From: Corynebacterium nuruki S6-4
GTDB lineage: Bacteria > Actinomycetota > Actinomycetes > Mycobacteriales > Mycobacteriaceae
Direction of reading: 5' to 3'
Assembly: GCF_007970465.1 (NCBI RefSeq)
Contig: NZ_CP042429.1
Location: forward strand, 2,170,001 to 2,234,000
Length of the DNA stretch: 64,000 nt
Positions within the stretch are counted from its first letter, which is position 1, and each line of letters opens with the position of its first letter. Position numbers and translations under genes: made by a program. Shown one piece after another: positions 11,179 through 20,222 of the stretch. The notes beneath the pieces were generated by a model that saw nothing but the letters and a program-made list of their open reading frames with translations, made no database searches and was not told the DNA's origin.

Positions 11179-12504
11179 GTGCTCAACTTCATCTACTACC
11201 CGATCTCATGGGTCCTGTGGTTCTGGCACAAGGCCTGGAGTCTCATTCTCGACCCTGACTCCGGTGTCACCTGGGCACTGTCGATCATCTTCCTCGTGGT
11301 GACGATCCGTCTCATCCTCCTGAAGCCGATGATCAACCAGCTGCGCTCCGGCCGCAAGATGCAGGAGATGCAGCCCCGGATGCAGGAGATCCGGTCGAAG
11401 TACTCCAACGACCAGCAGACGCAGGCGATGGAGATGCGCAAGCTCCAGAAGGAGATGGGCGTCAACCCGCTGGCCTCCTGCCTGCCGATGCTCGTGCAGA
11501 TCCCGATCTTCATCGGTCTGTTCCACGTGCTGCGCTCGTTCAACCGGACCGGCAGCGGTCACGGCCAGCTCGGCATGTCGATCGAGGAGACCCGCAACAC
11601 CGCCAACTACGGCTTCGGGATCGACGACGTCCAGTCCTTCCTGGACGCCCGACTGTTCGGTGCGCCGCTGTCCTCGTACATCTCCATGGACCCGGACATG
11701 TACGGCGCCTTCTCCTCCGACGGATCGGTCGACTTCTCCCGCGGCAACATCATCGCGGTCGTCCTGCCGATCATGGTCATCGCCGCTGTCTTCATGCACT
11801 TCAACGCCCGGATGTCGCTGAACCGTCAGGCGAAGCGCAAGGCGTCCCAGCCGAAGAAGAAGAACCCCACGCAGCAGGAACAGATGATGGAAACCCAGAT
11901 GAACATGATGCAGAAGCTCATGCTCTGGGTCATGCCGGTGCTCTCCATCGCCGGTGCGTTCCTGTGGCACGTCGGTCTCGCCGTCTACATGTTCACCAAC
12001 ACCACCTGGACCGTCTTCCAGCAGTACTTCGTGTTCAAGAAGATGGACCGCGAGGAAGAGGAGGCCAAGGAGGCGAAGCTCGCCGCCAAGCGCACCTCCG
12101 CCCCGAAGGTCGGCAAGAAGCCGAAGCAGGGTCAGGCCGCGGCGGCGCAGCAGACCGCCACCGCCGTCCTCGACAAGAAGGACGACAAGGACAACGGGGA
12201 CGATGAGGCGGCGCCGGACACGGCGAAGGCCGCCAAGGCAGGTAAGGCAGGTAAGGCGGAGGCGGCCACGACGGAGGACGCAGCGTCCGGCCAGCAGGCC
12301 GGGGCCGGCAGTCACCTGACCGCGGAACAGAAGGCCACGGTCACCGGCCAGATTGCCGGGATGTCCGCCGACCAGCTCGATGCGGAGATCGCCCGGTTGA
12401 CCGACCTGATCGACAATCCGCCGTCGAAGAACCAGCGTAAGAAGCGGGGCCGCAACATCGAGCACCGGACGCTGCTGCAGCAGCGCCGGTCGGAACTGGA
12501 CTGA
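11179..12504 (+). CDS. yidC: membrane protein insertase YidC (Oxa1 family)
   Basis: 441 aa, GTG start after an AAGGAG at about 11160. The Oxa1 core contains LDPDSGVTWALSIIFLVVTI near residue 27, a coiled region of QEMQPRMQEIRSKY type, NPLASCLPMLVQIPIFIGLF, and later helices VVLPIMVIAAVFMHF and LMLWVMPVLSIAGAFLWHVG. The C-terminal 130 residues are a Lys/Ala-rich cytoplasmic tail (KKPKQGQAAAA, KKDDKDNGDDEAAPD) ending KKRGRNIEHRTLLQQRRSELD, probably ribosome-contacting. It inserts membrane proteins with or without SecYEG. Confidence 0.95.
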   Translation: MLNFIYYPISWVLWFWHKAWSLILDPDSGVTWALSIIFLVVTIRLILLKPMINQLRSGRKMQEMQPRMQEIRSKYSNDQQTQAMEMRKLQKEMGVNPLASCLPMLVQIPIFIGLFHVLRSFNRTGSGHGQLGMSIEETRNTANYGFGIDDVQSFLDARLFGAPLSSYISMDPDMYGAFSSDGSVDFSRGNIIAVVLPIMVIAAVFMHFNARMSLNRQAKRKASQPKKKNPTQQEQMMETQMNMMQKLMLWVMPVLSIAGAFLWHVGLAVYMFTNTTWTVFQQYFVFKKMDREEEEAKEAKLAAKRTSAPKVGKKPKQGQAAAAQQTATAVLDKKDDKDNGDDEAAPDTAKAAKAGKAGKAEAATTEDAASGQQAGAGSHLTAEQKATVTGQIAGMSADQLDAEIARLTDLIDNPPSKNQRKKRGRNIEHRTLLQQRRSELD

Positions 12505-12551
12505 TCCGGTTCCCGTCCGGTTCTCATCCGGCTCAGGGCGACGGGTTTCCC

Positions 12552-12629
12552 GGCACCCCGGACAGCGCCCGCCGACGCCCCGGTCACCGCAGCTGACGGT
12601 GACCGGGGCGTCCCGCTGTCCGGGGTGCC
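12552..12629 (+). terminator. two-tier perfect hairpin after yidC
   Basis: Outer arms 12552-12567 and 12614-12629 pair perfectly over 16 bp (GGCACCCCGGACAGCG with its complement). Inner arms 12574-12589 and 12597-12612 pair perfectly over another 16 bp with a 7-nt loop. It ends 4 bases before the proposed rsmG -10 box. Likely terminator of the rpmH-yidC transcript, though no T-run follows. Confidence 0.7.
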
Positions 12630-12645
12630 CGCTATGCTGGTCACC

Positions 12646-13284
12646 GTGAGCAACAGCGACGTGAGTGAGGCAGCCCGCCGGATCTTCGGTGACCGGATCG
12701 ACCTGGCGGAACGCTACGCCGACTGGCTTGCCGGGGCCGGTGTGGAACGCGGACTCATCGGCCCGCGGGAGGCGGACCGGCTCTGGGAGCGGCACATCCT
12801 CAACAGCGCCGTCCTCGGTGAAGTGGTGGAGGAGGGGGTCCGGGTCGTCGACATCGGTTCCGGTGCCGGTCTCCCCGGTATCCCGCTGGCGATCGCCCGC
12901 CCCGACCTGCAGGTGCAGCTGGTGGAGCCGCTGCTGCGCCGTACGACGTTCCTCGACGAGGTCGTCGCCGATCTCGGGCTGGACACGGTGGAGGTCCACC
13001 GCGGCCGTGCCGAGGAGAAGACCGTCCGCCGTGCGGTCGGCGGTGCCGATGTCGTGACGTCCCGCGCCGTCGCCCCGCTCGGTAAGCTGATGGGGTGGTC
13101 CCTTCCGCTGGCGAAGGTCGGCGGGTACGTCCGTGCCATGAAGGGATCGAGCGTCGCCGAGGAGTTCGAGCGGGACGCCGACCAGATCGCGAAGGCCGGC
13201 GGTGTGGACGGCACCGTACGGGAGATCGGCGGGGACCTGCTCGGCCGGCCCACCTACATCGCCGAGGTCCGTCGGGCCCGGTAG
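12646..13284 (+). CDS. rsmG: 16S rRNA (guanine527-N7)-methyltransferase RsmG
   Basis: About 212 aa SAM-dependent methyltransferase that modifies G527 of 16S rRNA (loss gives low-level streptomycin resistance in other bacteria). Motifs: [12 protein letters not shown], the SAM loop [35 protein letters not shown], and [17 protein letters not shown]. The GTG at 12646 is preferred because TATGCT at 12633-12638 lies 7 nt upstream, the leaderless layout. An in-frame ATG at 12634 overlaps that box. It lies between yidC and parA, its usual place; Jag/KhpB is absent from between them. Confidence 0.93.
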   Translation: MSNSDVSEAARRIFGDRIDLAERYADWLAGAGVERGLIGPREADRLWERHILNSAVLGEVVEEGVRVVDIGSGAGLPGIPLAIARPDLQVQLVEPLLRRTTFLDEVVADLGLDTVEVHRGRAEEKTVRRAVGGADVVTSRAVAPLGKLMGWSLPLAKVGGYVRAMKGSSVAEEFERDADQIAKAGGVDGTVREIGGDLLGRPTYIAEVRRAR

Positions 13285-13342
13285 ACCGTCCGGCGCCCGC
13301 ACGACTAGGCTGGCACGGTCAAGACCGAGAAAAAGGATGTCC

Positions 13343-14299
13343 ATGACTGCAGACCGCTGGGACGATACCCCGATCGCGGACGCCGCACGCCGCGCCGCCA
13401 TGATCAACAATCCGGCGCGACTGTCACTGCCCCACCCCGACCAGACGCGACGGCTGACCGTCGCGAACCAGAAGGGGGGCGTCGGCAAGACCACCTCGAC
13501 GGTGAACATCGCCTGGGCGCTGGCCATCCACGGCATGAAGGTCCTCGTCGTCGACCTCGACCCGCAGGGCAACGCCTCCACGGCGTGCGGGGTGGCGCAC
13601 CAGGTCGGCACGCCGTCGTCCTATGAACTGCTCATCGGCAAGGCGACCGCCGCCGAAACGGTCCAGGTCAACCCGGACAACGCGAACCTGCACTGCATCC
13701 CCGCCACCATCGATCTCGCCGGTGCGGAGATCGAACTGGTCTCCATGGTGCGCCGCGAGTACCGGCTGCGCGACAACCTCACCGACGAGTTCCTCGCGAC
13801 CGAGGGCTACGACTATGTCTTCATCGACTGTCCGCCGTCGCTCGGTCTGCTGACCATCAACGCGATGAACACCGCCACCGAGGTACTCATCCCGATCCAG
13901 TGCGAGTACTACGCCCTGGAGGGCGTGGGGCAGCTGCTCAACAATATTTCGATGATCCGGCAGCATCTGAACCCGGAGCTGCACGTCTCCGCGGTACTGC
14001 TCACCATGTACGACGCGCGCACCAAGCTCGCGGAGCAGGTCGCCGACGAGGTGCGGTCGCACTTCGGCTCGGTGGTGCTGGACAACCTCATCCCGCGCAG
14101 CGTGAAGGTCTCCGAGGCACCCGGATACGGTCAGACCGTCCTGCAGTACGACGCAGGCTCGCGTGGTGCCCTCGCCTACTTCGATGCGGCCGTGGAACTG
14201 GCTGAGCGGGGTGACTACCTGCCGGTCGAGCAGACCGCCCCGATCGGGGTCGCCCCCGAACTCCGCGCCGAGCTGGCCCAGCAGGGAGCACAGTCATGA
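13343..14299 (+). CDS. parA: chromosome partitioning ATPase ParA
   Basis: 318 aa. Deviant Walker [20 protein letters not shown] near residue 46, Walker A' [11 protein letters not shown], and Walker [20 protein letters not shown]. It has the conserved [17 protein letters not shown] and [16 protein letters not shown]. It drives segregation of origin regions together with ParB. Start: ATG at 13343 with AAAGGA 5 nt upstream; an ATG two codons earlier is too close to that site. Its stop overlaps the parB ATG by 4 bases. Confidence 0.96.
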   Translation: MTADRWDDTPIADAARRAAMINNPARLSLPHPDQTRRLTVANQKGGVGKTTSTVNIAWALAIHGMKVLVVDLDPQGNASTACGVAHQVGTPSSYELLIGKATAAETVQVNPDNANLHCIPATIDLAGAEIELVSMVRREYRLRDNLTDEFLATEGYDYVFIDCPPSLGLLTINAMNTATEVLIPIQCEYYALEGVGQLLNNISMIRQHLNPELHVSAVLLTMYDARTKLAEQVADEVRSHFGSVVLDNLIPRSVKVSEAPGYGQTVLQYDAGSRGALAYFDAAVELAERGDYLPVEQTAPIGVAPELRAELAQQGAQS

Positions 14300-15426
14300 G
14301 TGGTAAGCGCAGGAAGCCCACGTTGCCGCAGATGGATCTGCAGCGCCCCGCCTCGGGGTCCGGTGGACTGGGCCGCGGCCTGTCCGCCCTGATCCCCACG
14401 GCGCCGACGAAACCCCATCTGGGCAACAGCGCCGCCGATGTCATCCTCGGCGCCGGGTCCGGCAACGGGGCTTCCGCCCGTGCCGCCGCGGCCGCCGAAG
14501 CTGCTGCCGCGGACGCGGCCGGGCAGGCCGTGGAGAACGCCGCCACCGCCGGCCCCGGTACCGGCTCCGATGCGGGGTCGGAGGCGGCCCCGAACGAATT
14601 CGGCGCGACCTACCAGGAGCTGCCGGTCGGTGACGTCCGGGTCAACCCGAAGAACCCCCGCCAGGTGTTCGAGGAGGAGCCGCTCAACGAGCTCGTCCAC
14701 TCGATCCGCGAGTTCGGACTGCTGCAGCCGGTCGTCGTGCGCCCCGTCGCGGACGGCTATGAACTCATCATGGGTGAGCGGCGACTGCGCGCCACCCAGC
14801 TGGCGGGGCTCGAGACCATCCCCGCGATCGTCCGGGAGACCGACGATCAGGCGATGCTGCGGGACGCCCTGCTGGAGAACATCCACCGGGTGAACCTCAA
14901 TCCGCTGGAAGAGGCGAGCGCCTACCAGCAGCTCCTCGAGGAGTTCGACGTGACGCAGGCGGAGCTGGCGAAGAAGCTCGGCCGCTCCCGCCCGGTGATC
15001 ACCAACATGATCCGCCTGCTGCAGTTGCCGGTACCCGTGCAGCGCAAGGTCGCCGCCGGCGTCCTCAGCGCAGGCCATGCCCGGGCCCTGCTCGGGATGA
15101 AGGGGCCGACGGACGCCGACATCGCCGCCGCCCAGGAGGCACTGGCGGGCCGTATCGTCGCCGAGGGGCTCAGTGTCCGGGCGACGGAGGAGGCGGTCGT
15201 CCTCCACAACCGTGGCGAGGGTGGGGAGCCGGTCAAGACGAAGCGGGCGGCCCGCGAGCAGCCGCCGCAGGTCCGGGAATGGGCCAGCAGCGCCGCGGAC
15301 GCCCTGGACACCCGTGTCACCGTGCAGATGGGGACGAAGAAGGGGAAGATCGTCGTGGAATTCGGTGACACCGACGACTTCGAGCGCATCACCGATCTGC
15401 TGCGCCTGCCCCGCGAGGGTCAGTAG
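14296..15426 (+). CDS. parB: chromosome partitioning protein ParB
   Basis: 376 aa CTPase and DNA-binding clamp that loads at parS sites. The N-terminus carries [12 protein letters not shown], the ParA-stimulating peptide region. An Ala-rich linker follows, then the ParB core: [20 protein letters not shown], the [16 protein letters not shown] box, and [19 protein letters not shown]. The helix-turn-helix region is [20 protein letters not shown], and the dimerisation tail is at the C-terminus. Coupled to parA by a 4-base overlap. Confidence 0.96.
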   Translation: MSGKRRKPTLPQMDLQRPASGSGGLGRGLSALIPTAPTKPHLGNSAADVILGAGSGNGASARAAAAAEAAAADAAGQAVENAATAGPGTGSDAGSEAAPNEFGATYQELPVGDVRVNPKNPRQVFEEEPLNELVHSIREFGLLQPVVVRPVADGYELIMGERRLRATQLAGLETIPAIVRETDDQAMLRDALLENIHRVNLNPLEEASAYQQLLEEFDVTQAELAKKLGRSRPVITNMIRLLQLPVPVQRKVAAGVLSAGHARALLGMKGPTDADIAAAQEALAGRIVAEGLSVRATEEAVVLHNRGEGGEPVKTKRAAREQPPQVREWASSAADALDTRVTVQMGTKKGKIVVEFGDTDDFERITDLLRLPREGQ

Positions 15427-15427
15427 C

Positions 15428-15445
15428 GCCGGCGGCCCCGCCGGC
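15428..15445 (+). terminator. short GC hairpin after parB
   Basis: GCCGGCG (15428-15434) pairs with CGCCGGC (15439-15445) around a 4-nt loop just after the parB stop. A 15-base direct repeat CAGTAGCGCCGGCGG occurs at 15421-15435 (spanning the stop codon) and again at 15460-15474. Confidence 0.5.
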
Positions 15446-15529
15446 TGCTGCTGCAGCTGCAGTAGCGCCGGCGGGGCACTGCCGGTACATCGCGGACCGG
15501 TAGACTTTCCCTGACGAACGGAGGACCGG

Positions 15530-16273
15530 GTGGAGATCAGGTACAGGGCACTCAGCCATGACGGCGGGGCCGAGCTCGAGGAACAGGCGGCGCGGAGCAC
15601 CTTCTGGGAACTGCCGCCGGCCACCCGGCCGACCGACCCGGAATTCGACAAGCAGATGTGGATACAGTCCGTCCTGTACCGGTGGGGCATCTGCGGCTAC
15701 ACGGCCTATGTCAGCACCGGTGACGTCGGCAGTGTGGAGCGGCCCGCCGCCACCGTCTTCTTCGCCCCGGGCGGCTACTTCCCCGGTGTCGGGGCGCTGC
15801 CCTCCGGCCCGGTCTCCTCGGACGCCGTGCTCGTCTCCACGGTCTTCGTCGACCAGCCCTACATGGGCCTGTATCTGGAGCACAGTCTCATCGAGACGGT
15901 CATGACCGAGGCGGAGCGCCGCGGTGTGAAGGCCGTCGAGGCCTTCGGCCGCAATGACGCGGACGCCGCCCCCGGGGGCATCGACGGTCCCGACGGCCCC
16001 ACCGGCCCCGGGGCGTACACGCCGGAAGGCTACCGTGGCTGGGAGGAGCGTCCCGCCGGTGACATCACCGACCTGGAGAGTGCTCCGGTGCTTTCAGCGG
16101 ACATCCTCGAGCAGGAGGGGTTCACCGTCGTCGGCCGGCACCCGCGGTTCCCGCGGTACCGCAGGGAGATCGAGTCGCGGTCGTCGCTGTTCAGCACGCC
16201 GCCGGCGGACGCCCACGCCCTGCTCAACGATGTCCGGCCACTGTCGACGGTGCTCGGCGGGTCGGGGCGGTGA
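15530..16273 (+). CDS. GNAT-like acetyltransferase of the parB-cwlM interval
   Basis: 247 aa, GTG start with GGAGG 5 nt upstream and a TAGACT -10 box at 15501-15506. The central part has VLVSTVFVDQPYMGLYLEHS and LIETVMTEAERRGVKAVEAFGR, which looks like GNAT strands 4-5 with the acetyl-CoA-binding helix. The late LEQEGFTVVGRHPRFPRYRRE is typical of GNAT C-termini. A protein of this kind lies next to cwlM in mycobacteria and corynebacteria. Its substrate is not known to me. It converges on cwlM, with 15 bases between the stops. Confidence 0.7.
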   Translation: MEIRYRALSHDGGAELEEQAARSTFWELPPATRPTDPEFDKQMWIQSVLYRWGICGYTAYVSTGDVGSVERPAATVFFAPGGYFPGVGALPSGPVSSDAVLVSTVFVDQPYMGLYLEHSLIETVMTEAERRGVKAVEAFGRNDADAAPGGIDGPDGPTGPGAYTPEGYRGWEERPAGDITDLESAPVLSADILEQEGFTVVGRHPRFPRYRREIESRSSLFSTPPADAHALLNDVRPLSTVLGGSGR

Positions 16274-16288
16274 CACCGGGCGTCGCCG

Positions 16289-17473
16289 CTACCGCCGTTC
16301 GTCCTCCAGCAGCTCGCTGAAGGTGTAGGTGCCGGTGGGGGCGTTGTCGTTGTCGAGGAGGTACAGCCGCTTCACCGCCACCACGATCGCCTCCGCCATC
16401 GTGTCCCGCTGGTCCGGGTCGGTGAGGACGGCGACATCGTGGGGGTTCGTCAGATAGCCGGCGTAGAACTGCACCGTCGGCATCTGCGTCAGCCGCAGGA
16501 CGTCCCAGGTCCGCCCGTGGCGTCCGCAGTCGGTCAGCGGCGTCCGGGCGACGACCTCCCGCTGGATGAAACCGGCGAGCTTCTCCCCCATCACCGACGA
16601 GTTGCCGGATTCGGAGCCGAAGAAGAAGGAGGCGGCGCCGTTGGCCTTGTCGTTGCGGTACTGGTCGCAGCGCAGGGAGATCATGAGGTCCGCGCCGAAG
16701 GCGTTGGCGATGCTCGCCCGGTCCAGACTCGTCGGATCGCCCGACCGCGGCCGGGAGAGGATGGTCTCCATGCCCGCCGCGATCATCCGGCCCTCGGTCC
16801 GGGTGGCGAGATCCCACAGGATCTCCTCCTCGGTGATCTCCCCGTAGCGGCCGCGGACGACCTGTCCGGAGTGGTCGTCCCCGAAGCCCGGGTCGATGAC
16901 CACCCGCTTGCCGGTGAGCCGGGATCCGGCGGCGCGGATCTGCTCCTGCTCGTGGATGGCCTGCGGGGAGCCGCCGGTGATGCGTCTGCCGAGGTAGGAC
17001 AGGGCGCGCAGGGTCACCGGACCGCAGATGCCGTCCGAGGTGAGGGCGTAGTCCAGCTGGTAGCGGCGGACCGCGTCATGGGTGTTCGGCCCGAAATGTC
17101 CGTCGACCCGGTCGGTGTAGAAACCGAGGTCGTTGAGCTGCTGCTGGAGTGCGGCGACATCGTCACCGATGAACCAGTGTCCCGGGGGCTGCAGCGACAG
17201 GACGCGGGCGCCCAGGGTGTAGGACGCCTCCCGCAGTGCCCGGAGTGTGCCCGCGGTGATGTGTCCGTCGGCGATGATGCCGCGCTGCTGCTGGAAGGCC
17301 CGGAGTGACGTCTCCAGGGCGGGATCGAACAGGTCGTCACCGGGGCGCCACTGCTGGGAGTCGCCGGCCGCGTCGCCGGTGAAGCCGTCGATGTAGCCGA
17401 GACGTGCGAGCGTGCCCCGGACCTCCGCCACCCGCGGATCCCGGTCGCCGACCTTGAGTACTTCTCCGTACAC
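16289..17473 (-). CDS. cwlM: CwlM-type N-acetylmuramoyl-L-alanine amidase homologue
   Basis: 394 aa, GTG start with GGAG 8 nt upstream. Two N-terminal peptidoglycan-binding repeats: VGDRDPRVAEVRGTLARLGY, and VAALQQQLNDLGFYTDRVDG with FGPNTHDAVRRYQLDY. An Amidase_3 domain follows: KRVVIDPGFGDDHSGQV, SLRCDQYRNDKANGAASFF and the C-terminal TYTFSELLEDERR. In mycobacteria CwlM is a cytoplasmic regulator that, once phosphorylated by PknB, activates MurA. The lack of a signal peptide fits that role here. The metal site looks altered: DPGFGDDHSG replaces the usual DPGHGG. Confidence 0.85.
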   Translation of the reverse strand: MYGEVLKVGDRDPRVAEVRGTLARLGYIDGFTGDAAGDSQQWRPGDDLFDPALETSLRAFQQQRGIIADGHITAGTLRALREASYTLGARVLSLQPPGHWFIGDDVAALQQQLNDLGFYTDRVDGHFGPNTHDAVRRYQLDYALTSDGICGPVTLRALSYLGRRITGGSPQAIHEQEQIRAAGSRLTGKRVVIDPGFGDDHSGQVVRGRYGEITEEEILWDLATRTEGRMIAAGMETILSRPRSGDPTSLDRASIANAFGADLMISLRCDQYRNDKANGAASFFFGSESGNSSVMGEKLAGFIQREVVARTPLTDCGRHGRTWDVLRLTQMPTVQFYAGYLTNPHDVAVLTDPDQRDTMAEAIVVAVKRLYLLDNDNAPTGTYTFSELLEDERR

Positions 17474-17494
17474 TGTGCGTTCTCCGAGCCCGGA

Positions 17495-17818
17495 TCAGGC
17501 CAGGGCGTCCAGGCGGTCGGTGAGGTCCTCGCGTGACTGACGTCCGTGGAGCTCGGCGACCTTCTTTCCGCCGGAGAACACCATCAGAGCGGGGATGCTC
17601 ATCACCTGGAACATCGAGGCCAGGACGCGTTCCTCGTCGACGTTGACCTTCGCCACGGTGGCGCGGCCGTCATAGGTCTGCGCGATCTCCTCGAGGACCG
17701 GCTCCATCTGGAGACAGGGGCGGCACCAGCTCGCCCAGAAGTCCACGAGAACCGGTCGGTCCGCATCGATCACGGTGGAACGGAAGGTGTCCTGGGTGAC
17801 GGTGATCGGCTCAGCCAT
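17495..17818 (-). CDS. trxA: thioredoxin (active site WCRPC)
   Basis: 107 aa thioredoxin fold with FWASWCRPCLQMEPVLEEI and the cis-Pro loop VMSIPALMVFSGGKKV. The redox motif is CRPC rather than the usual CGPC. Start is the ATG at 17816-17818 with AGGAGG 8 nt upstream; an ATG farther upstream at 17866 is rejected. It lies 138 bases after trxB; reading the minus strand before it, TAGAGT/TATGAG near 17865-17872 could be its own -10 box. With trxB and sigM it forms the redox cluster. Confidence 0.93.
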   Translation of the reverse strand: MAEPITVTQDTFRSTVIDADRPVLVDFWASWCRPCLQMEPVLEEIAQTYDGRATVAKVNVDEERVLASMFQVMSIPALMVFSGGKKVAELHGRQSREDLTDRLDALA

Positions 17819-17956
17819 GGTGGGGGCCTCCTGGAGAGTGCGGACGGACGGGGTGCGGTCCCTCATACTCTACCCGTCACAGTGCACCGGAACGCGAATG
17901 ACGGGACGGGTGGCGTGCACTCACAGGCTCTGCACAGCCGGCGCCGGGTGTCCGTC

Positions 17957-18901
17957 TCAGGCGCCGAGCCCGGCGAGGTAGGCCTCGGCGTCGAGCGCGG
18001 CGCGGCAGCCGGACCCTGCGGCGGTGACAGCCTGCTGGTAGTGCGAGTCCACGAGGTCGCCGGCGGCGAAGACGCCCGGCAGGGAGGTCGCGGTGGAGGG
18101 CTCGGCGACCTTCACGTAGCCGTCCTCCTTGAGATCCACCTGGCCTTCGAAGACGGCGGTGCGCGGATCGTGGCCGATGGCGACGAACATGGCGTCCATC
18201 GGGACCTCCCGGGACTCGCCGGTGACCGTGTCCTCCAGCCGCAGCGCCTGCACCGCGCCGTCGCCGAGGACCTCGGTGACCTTCGCGTTGTAGATGACGT
18301 CGATCTTCGGGTTGTTCAGGACCCGCTCCTGCATGATCGCGGAGGCGCGGAACTGGTCGCGCCGGTGGATGATCGTGACCCGGTCACCGAACTTCGTCAG
18401 GAAGTCGGCCTCCTCCATCGCCGAATCGCCGCCGCCGACGACGGCGATCTGCTTCTCCTTGAAGAAGAATCCGTCGCAGGTGGCGCACGCGGACACGCCG
18501 TGGCCCAGCAGCTGCTCCTCCCCCGGGACGCCGAGGTAGCGGGGTGCGGCGCCGGTGGCGAGGATGACCGACTTCGCGTGGAGCTCCTCGTCGTCGGTGA
18601 AGACCTTCTTCACGTCACCGTCGAGCTCGACGCGGACGACATCCTCGATGCGCAGGTCGGCGCCGAACTTCTCGGCCTGGCTGCGCATGTCCTCCATCAG
18701 GGCGGGGCCCTGGATACCGGCCGGGAAACCGGGGAAGTTCTCGACCTCGGTGGTCTGCATGAGCAGACCGCCGTACTCGATGCCCTCGAAGACGATCGGC
18801 TTCAGTTCGGCGCGGGCCGCGTAGACGGCGGCGGTGTATCCGGCAGGGCCGGATCCGATGATGATGAGGTCGTGGACGGTACCGGGGGCTGCTTCACTCA
18901 T
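17957..18901 (-). CDS. trxB: thioredoxin-disulfide reductase
   Basis: 314 aa FAD/NADPH flavoenzyme. FAD-binding [18 protein letters not shown] at the N-terminus, redox centre CATCDG, NADPH-binding [15 protein letters not shown], and the C-terminal FAD loop [15 protein letters not shown]. It reduces thioredoxin, presumably the products at 17495 and possibly 53132. Only 39 bases separate its start from the sigM stop, so sigM-trxB is likely one transcript, the arrangement known from mycobacteria and corynebacteria. Confidence 0.96.
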   Translation of the reverse strand: MSEAAPGTVHDLIIIGSGPAGYTAAVYAARAELKPIVFEGIEYGGLLMQTTEVENFPGFPAGIQGPALMEDMRSQAEKFGADLRIEDVVRVELDGDVKKVFTDDEELHAKSVILATGAAPRYLGVPGEEQLLGHGVSACATCDGFFFKEKQIAVVGGGDSAMEEADFLTKFGDRVTIIHRRDQFRASAIMQERVLNNPKIDVIYNAKVTEVLGDGAVQALRLEDTVTGESREVPMDAMFVAIGHDPRTAVFEGQVDLKEDGYVKVAEPSTATSLPGVFAAGDLVDSHYQQAVTAAGSGCRAALDAEAYLAGLGA

Positions 18902-18940
18902 GGGCGCCGATCTTAGTCGGTCGGGACCCCGGTCCGTCAG

Positions 18941-19681
18941 TCAGTCGCGGTCGGCCATGGTGGCCGGGGCGACGCCCATCGCCCGCAGTCGTCCGGCGAG
19001 CTGGTGGCGGGCCCGGGAGCGCCGCGATTTCACGGTCCCGGTCGGGACGCCGAGTTCGGTGGCGACGTCTCCGACGGTCAAGCCCGCGACCTCCGTGAGC
19101 AGCAGGACGCGCCGCAGTTCGGGGTGGAGACCGGCCAGTGCCTCGGTGATGAGGATCCGGGTGAGTGAACCGGTGGTCTCCGGGGTGCGCCGGTCGGAAA
19201 GGCGGGTGACGAGGTCGGCGTCCGGTGACCGGAGCTGGTGTTCGTCGGCGCGGGCGGTGCTGCGCAGATGGCTGCGTGCGGTGTTGGTCATGATCGCGCA
19301 CATCCAGCCGGTGGCCGAGTCGTCGCCGCGGAAGGACCCGGCCCGGCGGTGGATCTTCAGCAGTCCGTCCTGCATGACGTCCGCCCGGTCGTCGTGGGCG
19401 ACGCCGGCCTGCCGGACGGTCCAGCCGAGCAGGCGTTCATGCCGGGTGACCAGGTCCCGGTAGGCGTCCGGGCAGCCCGCGCGGTGGCGCCGGAGCAGTT
19501 CGGCGTCGGTGGGCGCTGTCGACGCTGCGGGTGGTGCGGGTGGTGCGGGTGCTGGTGGCGCTGCCGGTGCAGGTGACGCTGCCGGTGCTGCGGGTGCCGC
19601 GGGCGCAGCCGGTGCGGTGCGAGCGATGCCTGCTGCGGTGGCGGGTTCGGGTCGGATGGTTGTCGAGGTGGTGGTGTGCAT
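18941..19681 (-). CDS. sigM: ECF RNA polymerase sigma factor SigM
   Basis: 246 aa. Region 2 has DAYRDLVTRHERLLGWTVRQ, DDRADVMQDGLLKIH and GWMCAIMTNTARSHLR. Region 4 has LHPELRRVLLLTEVAGLTVG, then DVATELGVPTGTVKSR. The ATG at 19679-19681 is chosen because the frame further upstream has no sigma-like sequence. The first 60 or so residues are an Ala/Pro run (APAAPAAPAAPAAS) not typical of ECF factors. The context sigM-trxB-trxA identifies it as SigM, which controls disulfide-stress genes in Corynebacterium. No linked anti-sigma gene is seen. Confidence 0.88.
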   Translation of the reverse strand: MHTTTSTTIRPEPATAAGIARTAPAAPAAPAAPAASPAPAAPPAPAPPAPPAASTAPTDAELLRRHRAGCPDAYRDLVTRHERLLGWTVRQAGVAHDDRADVMQDGLLKIHRRAGSFRGDDSATGWMCAIMTNTARSHLRSTARADEHQLRSPDADLVTRLSDRRTPETTGSLTRILITEALAGLHPELRRVLLLTEVAGLTVGDVATELGVPTGTVKSRRSRARHQLAGRLRAMGVAPATMADRD

Positions 19682-19885
19682 GGCTGTCCCCCGGATGTGT
19701 GCTGGTGTGTCCCTGGTGTATCCCTGGTCCCCGTCTCCCCCGAATTCCCCTGGGGAAGCGTTGTCCGTCAGCGTACCGGCCCGGTGAATGTTTGTCCCGG
19801 AAAGTGACCGGCGGGTGCGGAACTGTGGATGAATTGTCCACAGCACCACCGGTGACCTGGGGCGACGCTGAATGACAAGAATTGC

Positions 19886-20211
19886 TGGACGCCGACCTGG
19901 ACGCTGACCCGGACGCTGACCCGGACGTCGACCCGGACGCTGGGCCTGATGTCGCGGCGTCGCATCCCCACCACCTCGACGCCCCGCCGGCAGGCCACTT
20001 GTCCGCCCGGCAGGTCATCTGCTCGGTCGGCAGACCACTTGTCCGCTCGGCAGGTCACTTGTTCATCCGGCAGGCCAAAAGTACGGCAACACCGCGGGTG
20101 AACGTTGTTTATGCCTGCCACTCTGACAGATCCGCTGCCATGGCCCGGCGGTGGCCCGGCGGTGGCTCGGCGGTGGCTCGGCGGTGGCCCGGCGGTGGCC
20201 CGGTGACCTGG
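19886..20211. repeat. three tandem arrays in the sigM-murJ gap
   Basis: The 541-bp gap between the sigM start and the murJ stop carries a GAATGACA at 19870-19877, then three unrelated arrays. Array A (about 19886-19942): 12-bp units of GGACGCTGACCC type. Array B (19988-20080): five units of exactly 20 bp, consensus CGGCAGGTCACTTGTCCGCT, with CGG at 19988, 20008, 20028, 20048 and 20068. Array C (about 20143-20208): six 11-bp units of GCCCGGCGGTG. No gene is seen here. Confidence 0.85.
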
Positions 20212-20222
20212 TGACCGGGGCG

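Noticed and set aside
18902..19000. SigM-type promoter (GGGAAT/GTTG) before trxB or sigM
   Set aside because: GGGAAT occurs near 19750 on the minus strand but without a GTTG at the right distance.
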